This document shows positions 41,780-51,174 of a DNA stretch of 64,000 nt, piece after piece. Under the pieces are notes generated by a model. It was given only the letters and a program-made list of their open reading frames with translations, was not told the origin of the DNA and made no database searches. Position 1 is the first letter of the stretch, and each line of letters begins with the position of its first letter. The DNA comes from Actinomycetota bacterium (lineage in GTDB: Bacteria > Actinomycetota > Thermoleophilia > Solirubrobacterales > 70-9): assembly GCA_018268675.1 (NCBI GenBank), contig JAFDWB010000077.1:62001-126000 (forward strand), read 5' to 3'. The position numbers and the translations under genes were made by a program.

Positions 41780-42327
41780 TGGACGGGCCCTCGCTGATCA
41801 CGATCCGCACCCCGGGCCTCGTCCTGCCCGAGCCGGGCACCGAGCGCGCCGCCTACACCCGCACCGAGCGCGTCTCGGTCGCCACCCTGGCGCTGGTCGC
41901 GGCGCTCGCCCTGCGACTGATCTCCGGCGACCGCTCCCGCCACAAGCTGGTCCTCCTCGACGAGGCCTGGGCGCTCTTCGCCTCCTCTCAGGGCCGGGCC
42001 CTGCTGAACCGCCTGGTCCGGCTCGGCCGCGCCTTCAACGCGACGATCCTGCTGGTCACCCAGCGGGTCGAGGACCTGGGCGAGCTGTCCCAGCTGGTCG
42101 GCGTCGTCTGCCTCTTCGGCCAGGACTCGGTCCGCGCGGCCGCGGCCGGGATCGAGGCGATCGGCCTCGATCCCGAGGAGGGCGGCCTCGCCCGACGGAT
42201 GACCGAGTTCCGCCGCGGGCGCTGCCTGATGCGCGACCTCGAGGGCCGGGTCGGCGAGGTCCAGGTCGACCCCTCGCCCGAGCTCCTCGAGGCCCTCGAC
42301 ACCACGCCGGGGGAGGCGGGGCGATGA
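41779..42327 (+). CDS. VirB4-like conjugation ATPase, C-terminal part with Walker B
   Basis: A 182-residue protein that continues the previous one: it begins DGPSLITIRTPGLVLPEPG, then has the Walker B motif RHKLVLLDEAWALFASSQG and the following ATILLVTQRVEDLG segment of VirB4 ATPases. Without the Walker A half it cannot hydrolyse ATP. It is either a genuine split subunit made by TGATG coupling or the result of a frameshift near 41770. Both ORFs are otherwise clean, and the downstream overlap with the next gene is intact. Confidence 0.8.
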   Translation: MDGPSLITIRTPGLVLPEPGTERAAYTRTERVSVATLALVAALALRLISGDRSRHKLVLLDEAWALFASSQGRALLNRLVRLGRAFNATILLVTQRVEDLGELSQLVGVVCLFGQDSVRAAAAGIEAIGLDPEEGGLARRMTEFRRGRCLMRDLEGRVGEVQVDPSPELLEALDTTPGEAGR

Positions 42328-44570
42328 GGGCGCGACTGCGGCGCCTCGGCTCGCGACGGGTGCTCTGGACGCTCGGCCTGGCGGCCTTGTTCGTGCTGCT
42401 CGCGAGCCCGCCCGCCCGTGCCGACATCTGGGCCAACGTCGGCCCCGCCTCGCCCCTGGGTGGCCTCGCGGGCCGGTATCCGCTCGGCAACTACGCGCTC
42501 GACGAGCACTTCACCGCGATCTCGGCGGGCGTCTTCGAAGGCGTCGACGTCTCCGGCCTGCTGCCGATGATCGCCTACTTCTTCGCCGACCTCCTCTGGC
42601 AGGGGACCGCCTGGCTCGCCGACGTCCTGATCGAACTCTTCGGCTTCGCCTTCTCGCTCGACCTCCTGAACGGCTCGGGGGCGACGGGCGGCGCCGGGGC
42701 GCTCGGCCCGGTCTCGCGCGCGATCCACTCGATCTACGCCGATGTCTTCGGCGGCCCCTGGATGATCGCCGCGGTCTCGGTCGCCGGCGGCTGGGCGACG
42801 TGGAGGGCGCTGGTGCAGCGGCGCTACGCCGAGACCGCCGGGCAGCTCGCGCTCTCGCTGATCTACGTCATCGCGGCCCTCTTCTTCGTCTGGCAGCCCG
42901 CCCAGACGATCGGCGTCGCCTCGCAGTGGACGAACTCGATGTCGGGGGCGTTCCTCTCGATCGCCAAGGACGGCGAGCCGGCCTCACAGGAAGAAGCGAA
43001 GGAAGCCGGGGCCGACCAGCTCTTCGGGCTGCTCGTGGCACAGCCGTGGGCGGTGCTCGAGTTCGGCGGGCTCGACCACTGCGTCAGGACGGGCTCGGGA
43101 TCGGAAGGCTCGGAACCCGAATCGGTGGCGGTGCAGCCGCTGCCCGCGTCGGCGGCGCGTGGCCTCGAATCCGGGCAGGAGGTCAGCGCAGGCGGCAAGA
43201 CGTGCGTCGACAACCTGAAGAAGTACGGCGACCACTTCCTGCGCTTCGCCTCCGGCTCGGATGAACGGAACGAAGAGTTCGAAGCCCTGCAGAAGGGTGA
43301 CGCCTCGAAGCTCCCGGGCGCCGATCCCTCCAAGGCGAAGGGCGACTACCGGCTCTCAGCCGTCGACGAGCCCGCCGCGGCGGCGATGGAAAAGGAAGGC
43401 CAGTACCAGCGCCTGCTGGTCGCGGTCGTCGTCTTCGTCTGCGAGCTCGGCGCCTTCTGCCTATTGGGCGCGCTCTCGATCGGGGTGATCACCGCGCAGG
43501 TGTTGCTGCTCCTGCTGCTGGCCTTCTCGCCGGTGGCGCTGGTCGCCGCGGTGATCCCCGGGCGGGGGCATCAGTTCTTCAAGGGCTGGCTCTCGAAGCT
43601 CGCCGGCTTCCTCTTGCGCAAGGCCGCCTACTCGCTCGTCCTGGCGATCCTCCTCGCCGTCTGCGCGGCGATCTCGGCGGCGACCTCCGAGCTCGGCTGG
43701 CTCTTCTCCTTCGGCTTGCAGTGCGCCTTCTTCTGGGCGGTCTTCCTGCAACGCCGGGCGCTGACCGATGGCCTGGTCGGCACGGTGACCGGACCGGGCG
43801 TCCCGGGGTCGGGCAGGGCGCTCGACCTGATCGCCCTCTACGCGGGCGCCCGGCTCGGGACGCGCGAGGCGGCCCGGCCAGTCCGCGCCGCAGGCCGCGG
43901 CGCCTCCCGGACCGCCCGGCGGATCGCCGGACGGCGGGGCGATCGCCACGGGCGGGTCGCGCCGACGCGGGTCCGCGACGTGCCGCTCGGCGGGGTGCGA
44001 CGGCGCCAGGACGGTGCCGGCCACAAGGAGGACCGCGAGGCCGAGGGGCGCCGTGGGCGCCGACCGGGGGGACGGCGCGACCCCGGAGGCGAGCCGCATG
44101 GTCGCGAGCAGCGGGCCGGCGGAGATCGCGAGCCTGCACGGCAGGACCGCCGGGAGGCGGCGAGCGAGGGCGCCCGATCCGAGGCGAAGGAGTCCACGGC
44201 CGCGGAGACGAAGGAGGCGGCGCGCCCGGATCGCCGGCCCGACGGAGGTCGGGAGAAATCGGTCGGCGGGCCTCCGTCGCGCGCACCCGAGGGCACCGAG
44301 GAATCGAAAGGGCCGACGCGACCCGCCACGTCACGCGGAGGTAAGCCGCCCGCAGCCAGGCCCGGCACGGAGCCGCGGCCCGGGGCCGAGGACCTCTCCG
44401 ACCGGCTCCGCGCCGACCGTGAGCGGGCCGAGGCCGCACGCCGCGCCGCCCGCGAGCGGGCCGCGAAGGGCGCCGCGGGGTCCACGGACCCGAAGCCCTC
44501 GCCGCCGGCGCCGCCTCGGCCGAAAGGACCGGGGCGTTCGCGCCCCGACGACGGGGGAGGCGACAAGTGA
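42324..44570 (+). CDS. TrbL/VirB6-like polytopic conjugation protein
   Basis: A 748-residue protein: signal-like helix (LWTLGLAALFVLLASPPARA, 13-32), about six further membrane helices (for example LLVAVVVFVCELGAFCLLGAL and VITAQVLLLLLLAFSPVALVAAVI) and a soluble loop at 215-350 with two cysteines. The C-terminal 250 residues are a highly charged Arg/Glu/Pro region that is probably disordered and cytoplasmic. TrbL/VirB6 proteins form the inner-membrane channel. Glu codons in the extracytoplasmic loop are mostly GAA, whereas the rest prefers GAG. It overlaps both neighbours by four bases. Confidence 0.8.
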   Translation: MRARLRRLGSRRVLWTLGLAALFVLLASPPARADIWANVGPASPLGGLAGRYPLGNYALDEHFTAISAGVFEGVDVSGLLPMIAYFFADLLWQGTAWLADVLIELFGFAFSLDLLNGSGATGGAGALGPVSRAIHSIYADVFGGPWMIAAVSVAGGWATWRALVQRRYAETAGQLALSLIYVIAALFFVWQPAQTIGVASQWTNSMSGAFLSIAKDGEPASQEEAKEAGADQLFGLLVAQPWAVLEFGGLDHCVRTGSGSEGSEPESVAVQPLPASAARGLESGQEVSAGGKTCVDNLKKYGDHFLRFASGSDERNEEFEALQKGDASKLPGADPSKAKGDYRLSAVDEPAAAAMEKEGQYQRLLVAVVVFVCELGAFCLLGALSIGVITAQVLLLLLLAFSPVALVAAVIPGRGHQFFKGWLSKLAGFLLRKAAYSLVLAILLAVCAAISAATSELGWLFSFGLQCAFFWAVFLQRRALTDGLVGTVTGPGVPGSGRALDLIALYAGARLGTREAARPVRAAGRGASRTARRIAGRRGDRHGRVAPTRVRDVPLGGVRRRQDGAGHKEDREAEGRRGRRPGGRRDPGGEPHGREQRAGGDREPARQDRREAASEGARSEAKESTAAETKEAARPDRRPDGGREKSVGGPPSRAPEGTEESKGPTRPATSRGGKPPAARPGTEPRPGAEDLSDRLRADRERAEAARRAARERAAKGAAGSTDPKPSPPAPPRPKGPGRSRPDDGGGDK

Positions 44571-45733
44571 GCGTCCGACTGCGCTCACCCTGGCCGTTCG
44601 CGGTCGCCGGCGCCGGGGCGGCCGCGATCGCCCTCGTGGTCGCCTCGCTGATGGCGCTCTTCGGCGCGGGCATCGGCTGCATGGGCGGGGGCGGAACCAC
44701 GGCCGGTCGGGCGTCGGTGGACACGGCAGCCCACGAGATCCCCGCCGCCCGCCTGCACATATATATGGAGGCCGGGGCGCGCTTCGACATCTCCTGGCCC
44801 TTCCTCGCCTCGATCGGCGTGCAGGAGTGCGGTCCCGACGGCCACTGCGGCGTCGCCCCCTCCGGTTGCGCGGGGGCGATGGAGATCGCCTACGTGCGGG
44901 GCTCGGAATGCAGCCCCGACCCCTCGGTGCCGACGATCTGGGAAACCTTCCGCGTCGACGGCGACGGCGACGGGAAGGCGAGCATCCTCGACCCCGCCGA
45001 CTCGATCTTCACCGCGGCCCGGATCCTCCGCCAGGACATGGGCGCGCCTCCCGCGGGCGGCTCCTATCACGGCTACTACGAGGCGGCCTGCCACTACTAC
45101 GGGGCCTGCGCCGACGGGATCGTCGACTACGCGCACGAGGTGATGGCGCGGGCGGTGAGCTTCGGCTTCGGCCACGAAGCAAATGGGCCCGCGGAGGCTC
45201 CGGCGCCGGCCGGGCCGAGCTGCGAAGGGGGCGGGATCGCCGACGGCGGCGGTGCCTCCGCCCAGGCCATCGTCCGCATCGCCCGCGGCCAGCTCGGCAC
45301 CCCCGAGGTGCCCCTCGGCTCCAACTGCACGAAGTACGGGCCGTGCGAGGAGTGGTGCGCGCTCTTCGTCGCCTGGGTCTGGCAGCGCGCCGGGATCGCG
45401 ATGGCGGGCGGCACCGCGCCGTATGCCTACTCGGGCACGATCGGCGAATGGGCCGAGGCCCACGGCGGCCGGGTGCTGCCGCCGGGCGCGACGCCCTCTC
45501 CAGGTGACGCCGTCCTCTTCGGCTGGGGGCCGAGGAGGAGCGAACACGTGGCGATCGTCGAATCGGTCTTCGGCACCGAGATCACGACGATCGACGGCAA
45601 CTACGGCGACCGCGTTTCCCGGGTCGGGCCGTTCCTGCCGGCCCTGGCGGTCGCCGACGGCGAGCCCGCGCCGATCTACGGCTACGCCGAACCTCCCGGC
45701 CTCGGCACGGAAGGGGGCGGCGGCGGTGGTTGA
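44567..45733 (+). CDS. Conjugal cell-wall hydrolase with SLT and CHAP domains
   Basis: A 388-residue protein. A membrane anchor (FAVAGAGAAAIALVVASLMALFG, 11-33) is followed by a lysozyme/soluble lytic transglycosylase-like domain (WPFLASIGVQECG...SGCAGAMEI, 75-190) and a C-terminal CHAP amidase/endopeptidase domain with catalytic Cys in CEEWCALFVAWVWQRAG and His in SEHVAIVESV, then IDGNYGDRV. TcpG-type enzymes of this layout open the peptidoglycan for the mating channel. The domain order matches Gram-positive conjugative elements. It overlaps the preceding gene by four bases. Confidence 0.87.
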   Translation: MSVRLRSPWPFAVAGAGAAAIALVVASLMALFGAGIGCMGGGGTTAGRASVDTAAHEIPAARLHIYMEAGARFDISWPFLASIGVQECGPDGHCGVAPSGCAGAMEIAYVRGSECSPDPSVPTIWETFRVDGDGDGKASILDPADSIFTAARILRQDMGAPPAGGSYHGYYEAACHYYGACADGIVDYAHEVMARAVSFGFGHEANGPAEAPAPAGPSCEGGGIADGGGASAQAIVRIARGQLGTPEVPLGSNCTKYGPCEEWCALFVAWVWQRAGIAMAGGTAPYAYSGTIGEWAEAHGGRVLPPGATPSPGDAVLFGWGPRRSEHVAIVESVFGTEITTIDGNYGDRVSRVGPFLPALAVADGEPAPIYGYAEPPGLGTEGGGGGG

Positions 45734-46229
45734 GCGACTGCGCGCCCTCCTCGATCGCCCCATGGACCCGGCCCTCGTGCGCGCGATCCTCCTCCTGGCC
45801 TGCTCGGTCAGCGCCGGCCTGGCGGTCCTGGTGGTGCTCGGCGCGCTCGGTCACGGCGCCCCGTCCTCCGGGTCGCCCGACCCCGCCGCAGGGCAGGTCC
45901 GGTCGGTGCCGACCGGACCTGCCGCCGAACCCCGACAGCCGCTCGCCAGAGACCGAGGCCAGGATCCCCAGGACCGTCCCGGCGCACCGGCACACCGGCG
46001 CGCCGATCGTGAGCTCGCCGGTCATCGCGCCCTGCAGCACGTCCCCTGGCGCGAAGACGGCGTCGTGATCGATCTCGTCGGGGCCCGGGGCCGCCGGGCG
46101 GTGCTCGAGGTGAAGGCGCCGAGCATCGCCGGCGCGCGCCGCGGCTACCGGGCGTTCCTGCGTCGCTACAACGACGACGGGCACGCCTACCTGCCCCGCC
46201 TCGAGGCCACCGGAGGCGAGGATGGCTGA
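45726..46229 (+). CDS. Single-helix membrane protein of the transfer operon
   Basis: A 167-residue protein that I do not recognise. One membrane helix (ILLLACSVSAGLAVLVVLGAL, about 20-40) is followed by a basic Pro-rich linker and a small C-terminal domain (VPWREDGVVIDLVGARGRRAVLEVKAPSIAGARRGYRAFL). The VLEVKAPS strand recalls nuclease or binding folds, but no motif is complete. The GTG at 45726 overlaps the wall hydrolase; an ATG at 45762 is an alternative. Its tight packing in the operon suggests a role in transfer. Confidence 0.6.
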   Translation: MVERLRALLDRPMDPALVRAILLLACSVSAGLAVLVVLGALGHGAPSSGSPDPAAGQVRSVPTGPAAEPRQPLARDRGQDPQDRPGAPAHRRADRELAGHRALQHVPWREDGVVIDLVGARGRRAVLEVKAPSIAGARRGYRAFLRRYNDDGHAYLPRLEATGGEDG

Positions 46230-47496
46230 GGGGCGACGCGGCGACCAGCCGCGCCCGAAGATCGCGCAGAGCGTCGACGTGGTGTGCGGGGACGCGCTCG
46301 AGGTCCTCTCCGGGCTCCCGGACGGGCTCGCCCAGACATGCGTCACCAGCCCGCCCTACTGGGGGCTCCGCGACTACGGCGTGCGCCCGCGTGTCTGGGA
46401 CGGGGAACCGGATTGCCGACATCGATGGGAGGGGTCGCCCGACGCGCAGGGCGGTGCCACCTGCCGACGCTGCGATGCCTGGAAGGGCTGTCTCGGCCTC
46501 GAGCCCGAGCCGGACCTGTATGTCGAGCACCTCGTCGCGGTGATGCGCGAGGTGAGGAGGGTCCTGCGCGAGGACGGAACGCTCTGGCTGGTCCTCGGCG
46601 ACACCTTCGCCGCCCCACGCACCCGTCAGGTCCCCGACGCCCTCTGCGGCGAGCGGAGCGCCGGCCTCTGGAAGAGCGTCCCGGCGGGGCTGAAGCCGAA
46701 GGACCTGATCGGCATCCCCTGGCGGGTCGCCTTCGCCCTGCAGGCGGACGGCTGGTGGCTTCGCTCCGACATCGTCTGGCAGAAGCCGAACGCGATGCCG
46801 GAGTCGATCCGCGACCGTCCGACCCGCTCCCACGAGTTCGTCTTCCTCCTCTCGAGGAGCCGGCGCTACTTCTACGACGACTTCGCGGTACGCGAACCCG
46901 ACCGGGGCAGGCCCTCGGGGACCGGCTACCGACGGGCGGAGCGCCTCAGCTACGGCGGTCGCGGCCAGGACCGTCCGTGGTTGGGGGGCGGCGGGCGCAA
47001 CCGCCGCAGCGTCTGGACGATCCCGACGCAGTGCTTCAAGGGCGAGCACTTCGCGACCTTCCCGGAGGCGCTCGCCGAGGTCTGCGTGCTCGCCGGCTCC
47101 TCGCCGGTCGCCTGCAGGCACTGCGGGACGCCCTGGCGGCGGATCGTCTCCTCGCGTCGCCTCCTCGACGGGCGCCGCGAGCTCAAGGGAGGCTGGACGC
47201 ACCCCGGACACCACGGGCGCAGCGGCCGCTCGCCGCTCCCCACCGGCTACGGCCAACGGCGGGTCAAGGTCGAGCGGGAGACGACCGGCTGGGAGCCGTG
47301 CTGCGATCACGATGCCCCCGGTGGCCGCTGCACGGTCCTCGACCCCTTCGCCGGGGCGGGTACCACCGGGCTCCTCGCCGCCCGCCACGGCCGTGACTTC
47401 CTCGGCATCGAGCTGTCGGGGCGCTACGCCCGAATGGCCCGCAGACGGGTGCGCGAGCACCGGGGCACCCGCCCGTCGGGAAGGGCGCGGCGATGA
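46222..47496 (+). CDS. Site-specific DNA methyltransferase (TSPPYW type)
   Basis: A 424-residue amino-methyltransferase. The order is catalytic motif first (CVTSPPYWGLRDYG, near residue 41) and AdoMet motif last (VLDPFAGAGTTGLLAA, near 375), the beta-class layout; the Ser-Pro-Pro-Tyr core is common in N4-cytosine but also in some N6-adenine enzymes. Cys pairs (CRHRWEG, CRRCDAW, CRHCGTPW) suggest zinc binding. No restriction endonuclease gene is adjacent, so it is an orphan enzyme, perhaps for host-restriction evasion or control of the element. It overlaps both neighbours. Confidence 0.87.
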   Translation: MAEGRRGDQPRPKIAQSVDVVCGDALEVLSGLPDGLAQTCVTSPPYWGLRDYGVRPRVWDGEPDCRHRWEGSPDAQGGATCRRCDAWKGCLGLEPEPDLYVEHLVAVMREVRRVLREDGTLWLVLGDTFAAPRTRQVPDALCGERSAGLWKSVPAGLKPKDLIGIPWRVAFALQADGWWLRSDIVWQKPNAMPESIRDRPTRSHEFVFLLSRSRRYFYDDFAVREPDRGRPSGTGYRRAERLSYGGRGQDRPWLGGGGRNRRSVWTIPTQCFKGEHFATFPEALAEVCVLAGSSPVACRHCGTPWRRIVSSRRLLDGRRELKGGWTHPGHHGRSGRSPLPTGYGQRRVKVERETTGWEPCCDHDAPGGRCTVLDPFAGAGTTGLLAARHGRDFLGIELSGRYARMARRRVREHRGTRPSGRARR

Positions 47497-47678
47497 GCGG
47501 GCGGAGAGACAGCGCGACGGGGGCCTTCGCGCCGCCGTTCGACCCGCCGCTCGTCCCCGGGCTCGACTCGCCGCTCGCGTGCGTCCTTCGCGGTAGGGCC
47601 GGCTCTCCGCATGGGAGCGCCGATCGCCGCCTCGCCGATCCGCCGACATCTCCCCCTCCTCGTGAGGCCCTCTCGTGA
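47493..47678 (+). CDS. Possible 61-residue protein between methyltransferase and coupling protein
   Basis: A short ORF fills the space between two well-supported genes with ATGA and GTGA overlaps at its two ends, the same packing as in the rest of the operon. The product (SGRRDSATGAFAPPFDPPL... ending PPPREALS) is Pro/Arg-rich, without a recognisable domain or membrane segment. Its only support is the overlap geometry; without it the gap would be 178 bases, unique in this operon. Confidence 0.42.
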   Translation: MSGRRDSATGAFAPPFDPPLVPGLDSPLACVLRGRAGSPHGSADRRLADPPTSPPPREALS

Positions 47679-50314
47679 ACCGCAAGCTCGAGCCCTCCGA
47701 TCCGCGGCCGATGCTCGCGCTCCTCGCGGTGGCCGGCGCCTACGGCCTCTGGCGACTGCTCTCGAACCTCGAGCCCCTGGCGGTCCTCTCCGCGATCCGC
47801 TCCGTCGCGCCCCTCGGACTCGGCGCCCTCGCCATCGCCACCGCGCCGGCTACGCACCGCCTCATCGCCACCCGCCGGACGCTGCGCTCGCGCCGGGCGA
47901 CCGCGATCGTGCCGGCCGACGAGTTCGACGCCGACCACCAGGCGGTGCTCCGCTTCGCGGCCCTGCTCGCCGCGACCGAGCGCCGGATCGGCGGCTGGGT
48001 CGACCGCGGGGCGACCGCGATCCGGATCACGCTGACCGGCGACCCCGACGGCCGCCTGGTCTACCTGCTCGAGGCGCCCGAGCGGATGACCGGTGCCCTG
48101 CGCGCCGCGCTTGAGGGCTTCGACGGGGTCGAGCTGCGCCCGCCCGAGGAGGTCCTCGCCGACGTCGAGGAGGAGGTCGAGGGCGATGATCGACGGCCCA
48201 CGGTGCTCCGCACCGAGCTGGTGCCGGCGCGGCCGAGCGTCGAGCCGCTTGCGCGGCCGGAGCTGAGGCCCGATCCGCTCCGGCCCTTCGCCGCGGCGAT
48301 CGGCTCGCTCGGCCCCGGCGGGAAGGCGAGCGTCTGCGTCGACCTGCTGCCGGTGAGCGGATGGCGAGCCGCACGTCTTCATCGTCGTCTGCGCCGACAG
48401 GCGAGGCGCATCCACGGCGGGCGCCGCGGGAGCGACCTCTCCCGGATCCTCTCGGGCGAGGGGCGCTCCCCCGGTCGACCCGATCCAGAGGAGCAGCTGG
48501 CCCGCCGCGAGTCGTCGCGGGCGCTCGACGCGAAGCTCCGTGACGCCGGCGAGCTCTTCGACGCCCAGATCCTCCTGCGCTGCGAGGCACCGACGAGGGG
48601 GCGGGCGCAGGCGGGGACGAAGGCGCTCCTCGCCGCCTTCCGACCGCTCGCCGACCGCAACCACCTGCGCGCCTCGGGACTCTCCCTCTTCGGCCTCGCC
48701 TTCCTCGGCTCCGACCTCCCGTTACGTCGAGGGCGCTTCGACCGTCGTCTCGAGACCGGGCTCTTCCGCCCGGCGAGGAGGATGAGCCTGACCGCCCGCG
48801 AGCTGGCCGGATTCCTGAAGCCGCCGACCGTCCACTGCGGACCGCGGCACGTCCTGCGCTCCGGCGCCCTGCTCTCGCCGCCGCCTCCGCTCGAGACCTT
48901 CGAGGAGGAGCGCGCCGACCTGATCCCGCTCGGGCGGGTCGGCGGGGAGGAGGGCGAGCGGATCGTCGGGGTGCCGGTCTCAGACACCTTCTTCACCTAC
49001 CTCGCCGGACGCTCGCGCTACGGCAAGACCGAGCTCGCGATCACCCAGTTCGCCCACCTGGTCCGCTCGGGCCACGGCGGCTTCTTCCTCGACCCCCACG
49101 GCGACGGGATCGAGCGGCTCGAGCCCTACCTCGCCGAGGCCGACGCGGAAGGGCGGGTGGTGCGGATCTTCCTCGGCCCCGGCAGCTCGCCGGCGGAGCT
49201 GCCGGGCTGGAACCTCTTCGACCTCGGGGGCGACGGGGGAGCGGCCGAGCGCCGGGTCGAGGCCGTCGTCGACGCCTTCGCCTCGGCGCTCGAGTGGGGG
49301 GAGCGCTCGACCCGGGCGATCAACCTGACCACCCAGGCCGCCGCGGCACTCGCGGTGGTCGCCAGGGAGCTGGGCGACCCCGACCTGGCGCCGACGATCT
49401 TCCAGATCCCGACCCTGCTCGGTGACGAGGAGTGGCGGCAGGCGGTGCTGCCGTTCCTGCCGAACGCCTCGCGGCGCTTCTGGACCGAGCGCTTCCCGCT
49501 CCTCTCGGCCGAGGCGATCACGCCGATCACCAACATGGTCGACCGCCTCCGCGCCTCGAGCGCGTTCGCCACCCTGCTCGGCCGCAGCCGCAGCACCTAC
49601 AGCGCCCGCGAGGCGATGGACGGGGGCAAGATCGTCCTCGCCTACACCGGCGCCGGCGGGACCCGCGAGCGCCTGGTCGCGAACCTCCTCCTCTTCGACG
49701 CCCTCCACACCGCGCTCGGCCGCGGCGACCTGCCGCCCGCGAAGCGCCGACTCTTCTGGCTCCTCCTCGACGAGGTGCAGACCTACGACGGCGCCGCCTC
49801 GCCGATCCTCGCGGGCCTGCTCGAGGTGGGTGCCAAATTCGGGGTCCGCGCCGCGCTCCTGAACCAGAACCCCGAGCGGCTCTCGCCGCGGACCCTGAAC
49901 GCCCTGCTGACCAACCGCTCCCACCTGCTGGCGAGCGCGCTGAACTCCCACGCCGCCGGTCTGATCACGCGGGAGTGGGGAGGGGAGCCCTCGCCGGAGG
50001 CGCTGACCCGGATGGAGCGCTTCCGCTTCGTCGCCCAGGTCACCTTCGAGCGCAGGCTGAGCGCCCCCTTCGCGCTCGGCGGCCTGCGCCTCGAGGATGC
50101 CCTCGGGAAGCCGGCGTCGTGCGAGGGCCGCGGGCACCGACGTGTCGCCGGCGGGGAGGAGCCCGAGAACGAGGTGCTCGCCCACCTGGAGACGCTCGAC
50201 GACCGAATCCGCGCCCGACTCGAGGGCAAGAAGGGCACCGGCCACACCGAGGGCCGAAAGCATTCGTCCCGCTCACGCGGCCCGGCGCGGGCGGCACGGA
50301 GGGACCGTCGATGA
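47675..50314 (+). CDS. Type IV coupling protein (VirD4/TraG-like ATPase)
   Basis: An 879-residue protein: two hydrophobic segments near the N-terminus (residues 13-60), then a long alpha/beta region, and an ATPase domain with Walker A in YLAGRSRYGKTELAI (near 445), FFLDPHGDG, and Walker B in LFWLLLDEVQTYDG (near 697), plus LNQNPERL. The coupling protein brings the DNA-relaxase complex to the channel. It is long because of a divergent N-terminal half seen in actinobacterial elements. The start is GTG at 47675, and it overlaps the replication-relaxation gene by four bases. Confidence 0.84.
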   Translation: MNRKLEPSDPRPMLALLAVAGAYGLWRLLSNLEPLAVLSAIRSVAPLGLGALAIATAPATHRLIATRRTLRSRRATAIVPADEFDADHQAVLRFAALLAATERRIGGWVDRGATAIRITLTGDPDGRLVYLLEAPERMTGALRAALEGFDGVELRPPEEVLADVEEEVEGDDRRPTVLRTELVPARPSVEPLARPELRPDPLRPFAAAIGSLGPGGKASVCVDLLPVSGWRAARLHRRLRRQARRIHGGRRGSDLSRILSGEGRSPGRPDPEEQLARRESSRALDAKLRDAGELFDAQILLRCEAPTRGRAQAGTKALLAAFRPLADRNHLRASGLSLFGLAFLGSDLPLRRGRFDRRLETGLFRPARRMSLTARELAGFLKPPTVHCGPRHVLRSGALLSPPPPLETFEEERADLIPLGRVGGEEGERIVGVPVSDTFFTYLAGRSRYGKTELAITQFAHLVRSGHGGFFLDPHGDGIERLEPYLAEADAEGRVVRIFLGPGSSPAELPGWNLFDLGGDGGAAERRVEAVVDAFASALEWGERSTRAINLTTQAAAALAVVARELGDPDLAPTIFQIPTLLGDEEWRQAVLPFLPNASRRFWTERFPLLSAEAITPITNMVDRLRASSAFATLLGRSRSTYSAREAMDGGKIVLAYTGAGGTRERLVANLLLFDALHTALGRGDLPPAKRRLFWLLLDEVQTYDGAASPILAGLLEVGAKFGVRAALLNQNPERLSPRTLNALLTNRSHLLASALNSHAAGLITREWGGEPSPEALTRMERFRFVAQVTFERRLSAPFALGGLRLEDALGKPASCEGRGHRRVAGGEEPENEVLAHLETLDDRIRARLEGKKGTGHTEGRKHSSRSRGPARAARRDRR

Positions 50315-51174
50315 GTCCCGGCCTGCCGCTCCTCACCACCGAGATCCTCGCCTCGCTGGCCGAGCATCGGGTGCTCTCGACGCCCCAGGTCCGCACGATC
50401 CACCTCCCGGGCCGCGGCCTGCGCCGCACCCAGCAGGTGCTGGCCCGCCTGGCGCGGGCCGGGCTGATCGACGCCGTCGCGAGCAACGGCGCGGGCGTCC
50501 CGCGGCGCCTCTGGTTCGCGACGGAGCGGGGCGCCCGGATCGCGCTCGAGGTCGGGGCCCTGGAGGCGATGCCGCGCCTCACCGACGCCGAGTCCGCCGC
50601 CGGTCCCCTGCAGGCACACACCCTCGCCGTCAACGAGGCGGCGATCGCCTTCCTCGAGGCGGCGCGGGAGCGCGGCGAGGACTTCGGCCCGCTGTCGTGG
50701 CGCCACGAGGTGCCGTTCAGGCTCGGGCCGACGAGGAAGGCCGGCTCGCTCTTCGCCGACGCGGTCCTCACCTATCTGCGCCTGACCGAGACCGAGCTGG
50801 TGGTCGAGCAACGCCTCCTCGAGCTGGACCGCGCCACCCTCCCGGTCGACCGGCTCGCCGCCGAGCTCGCCCGTTACGGGCGCCTGCTGCGCGCCGAGGA
50901 CGGCCGCGGACGCCGTGTCTGGGAGACACGCTTCCCGTCCTTCCCACCGGTGATCTGCGTCCTCGCGGGCGCGAGCCACGCCGTGCTCGAGCGCCGCCGC
51001 GACGCCACGGTCGCTGTCCTGGCCGGCGACCCGCGGATCGAGGGGGTCTCGATCCGCCTCTGCCTCGCCGAGAACCTGACCGCACGGGGACCGTTCGCGC
51101 CGATCTTCACCGACGTCGCGGATCCGGGGCAGCCCGTCGACTGGCTGGTGTCCGACGAGGAGCTCGGTCGATGA
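50311..51174 (+). CDS. Replication-relaxation family protein
   Basis: A 287-residue protein with an N-terminal winged helix (LLTTEILASLAEHRVLSTPQVRTIHLP...RTQQVLARLARAGLID, residues 6-55) and a C-terminal alpha/beta region of the nuclease-like type (LFADAVLTYLRL...ELVVEQRLLELDRATLPV). Proteins of this family accompany the coupling gene in actinobacterial elements and are thought to take part in DNA processing. As no classical relaxase is present in the window, this is the best candidate for nicking or relaxosome function, which is inference. It overlaps both neighbours. Confidence 0.75.
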   Translation: MSPGLPLLTTEILASLAEHRVLSTPQVRTIHLPGRGLRRTQQVLARLARAGLIDAVASNGAGVPRRLWFATERGARIALEVGALEAMPRLTDAESAAGPLQAHTLAVNEAAIAFLEAARERGEDFGPLSWRHEVPFRLGPTRKAGSLFADAVLTYLRLTETELVVEQRLLELDRATLPVDRLAAELARYGRLLRAEDGRGRRVWETRFPSFPPVICVLAGASHAVLERRRDATVAVLAGDPRIEGVSIRLCLAENLTARGPFAPIFTDVADPGQPVDWLVSDEELGR

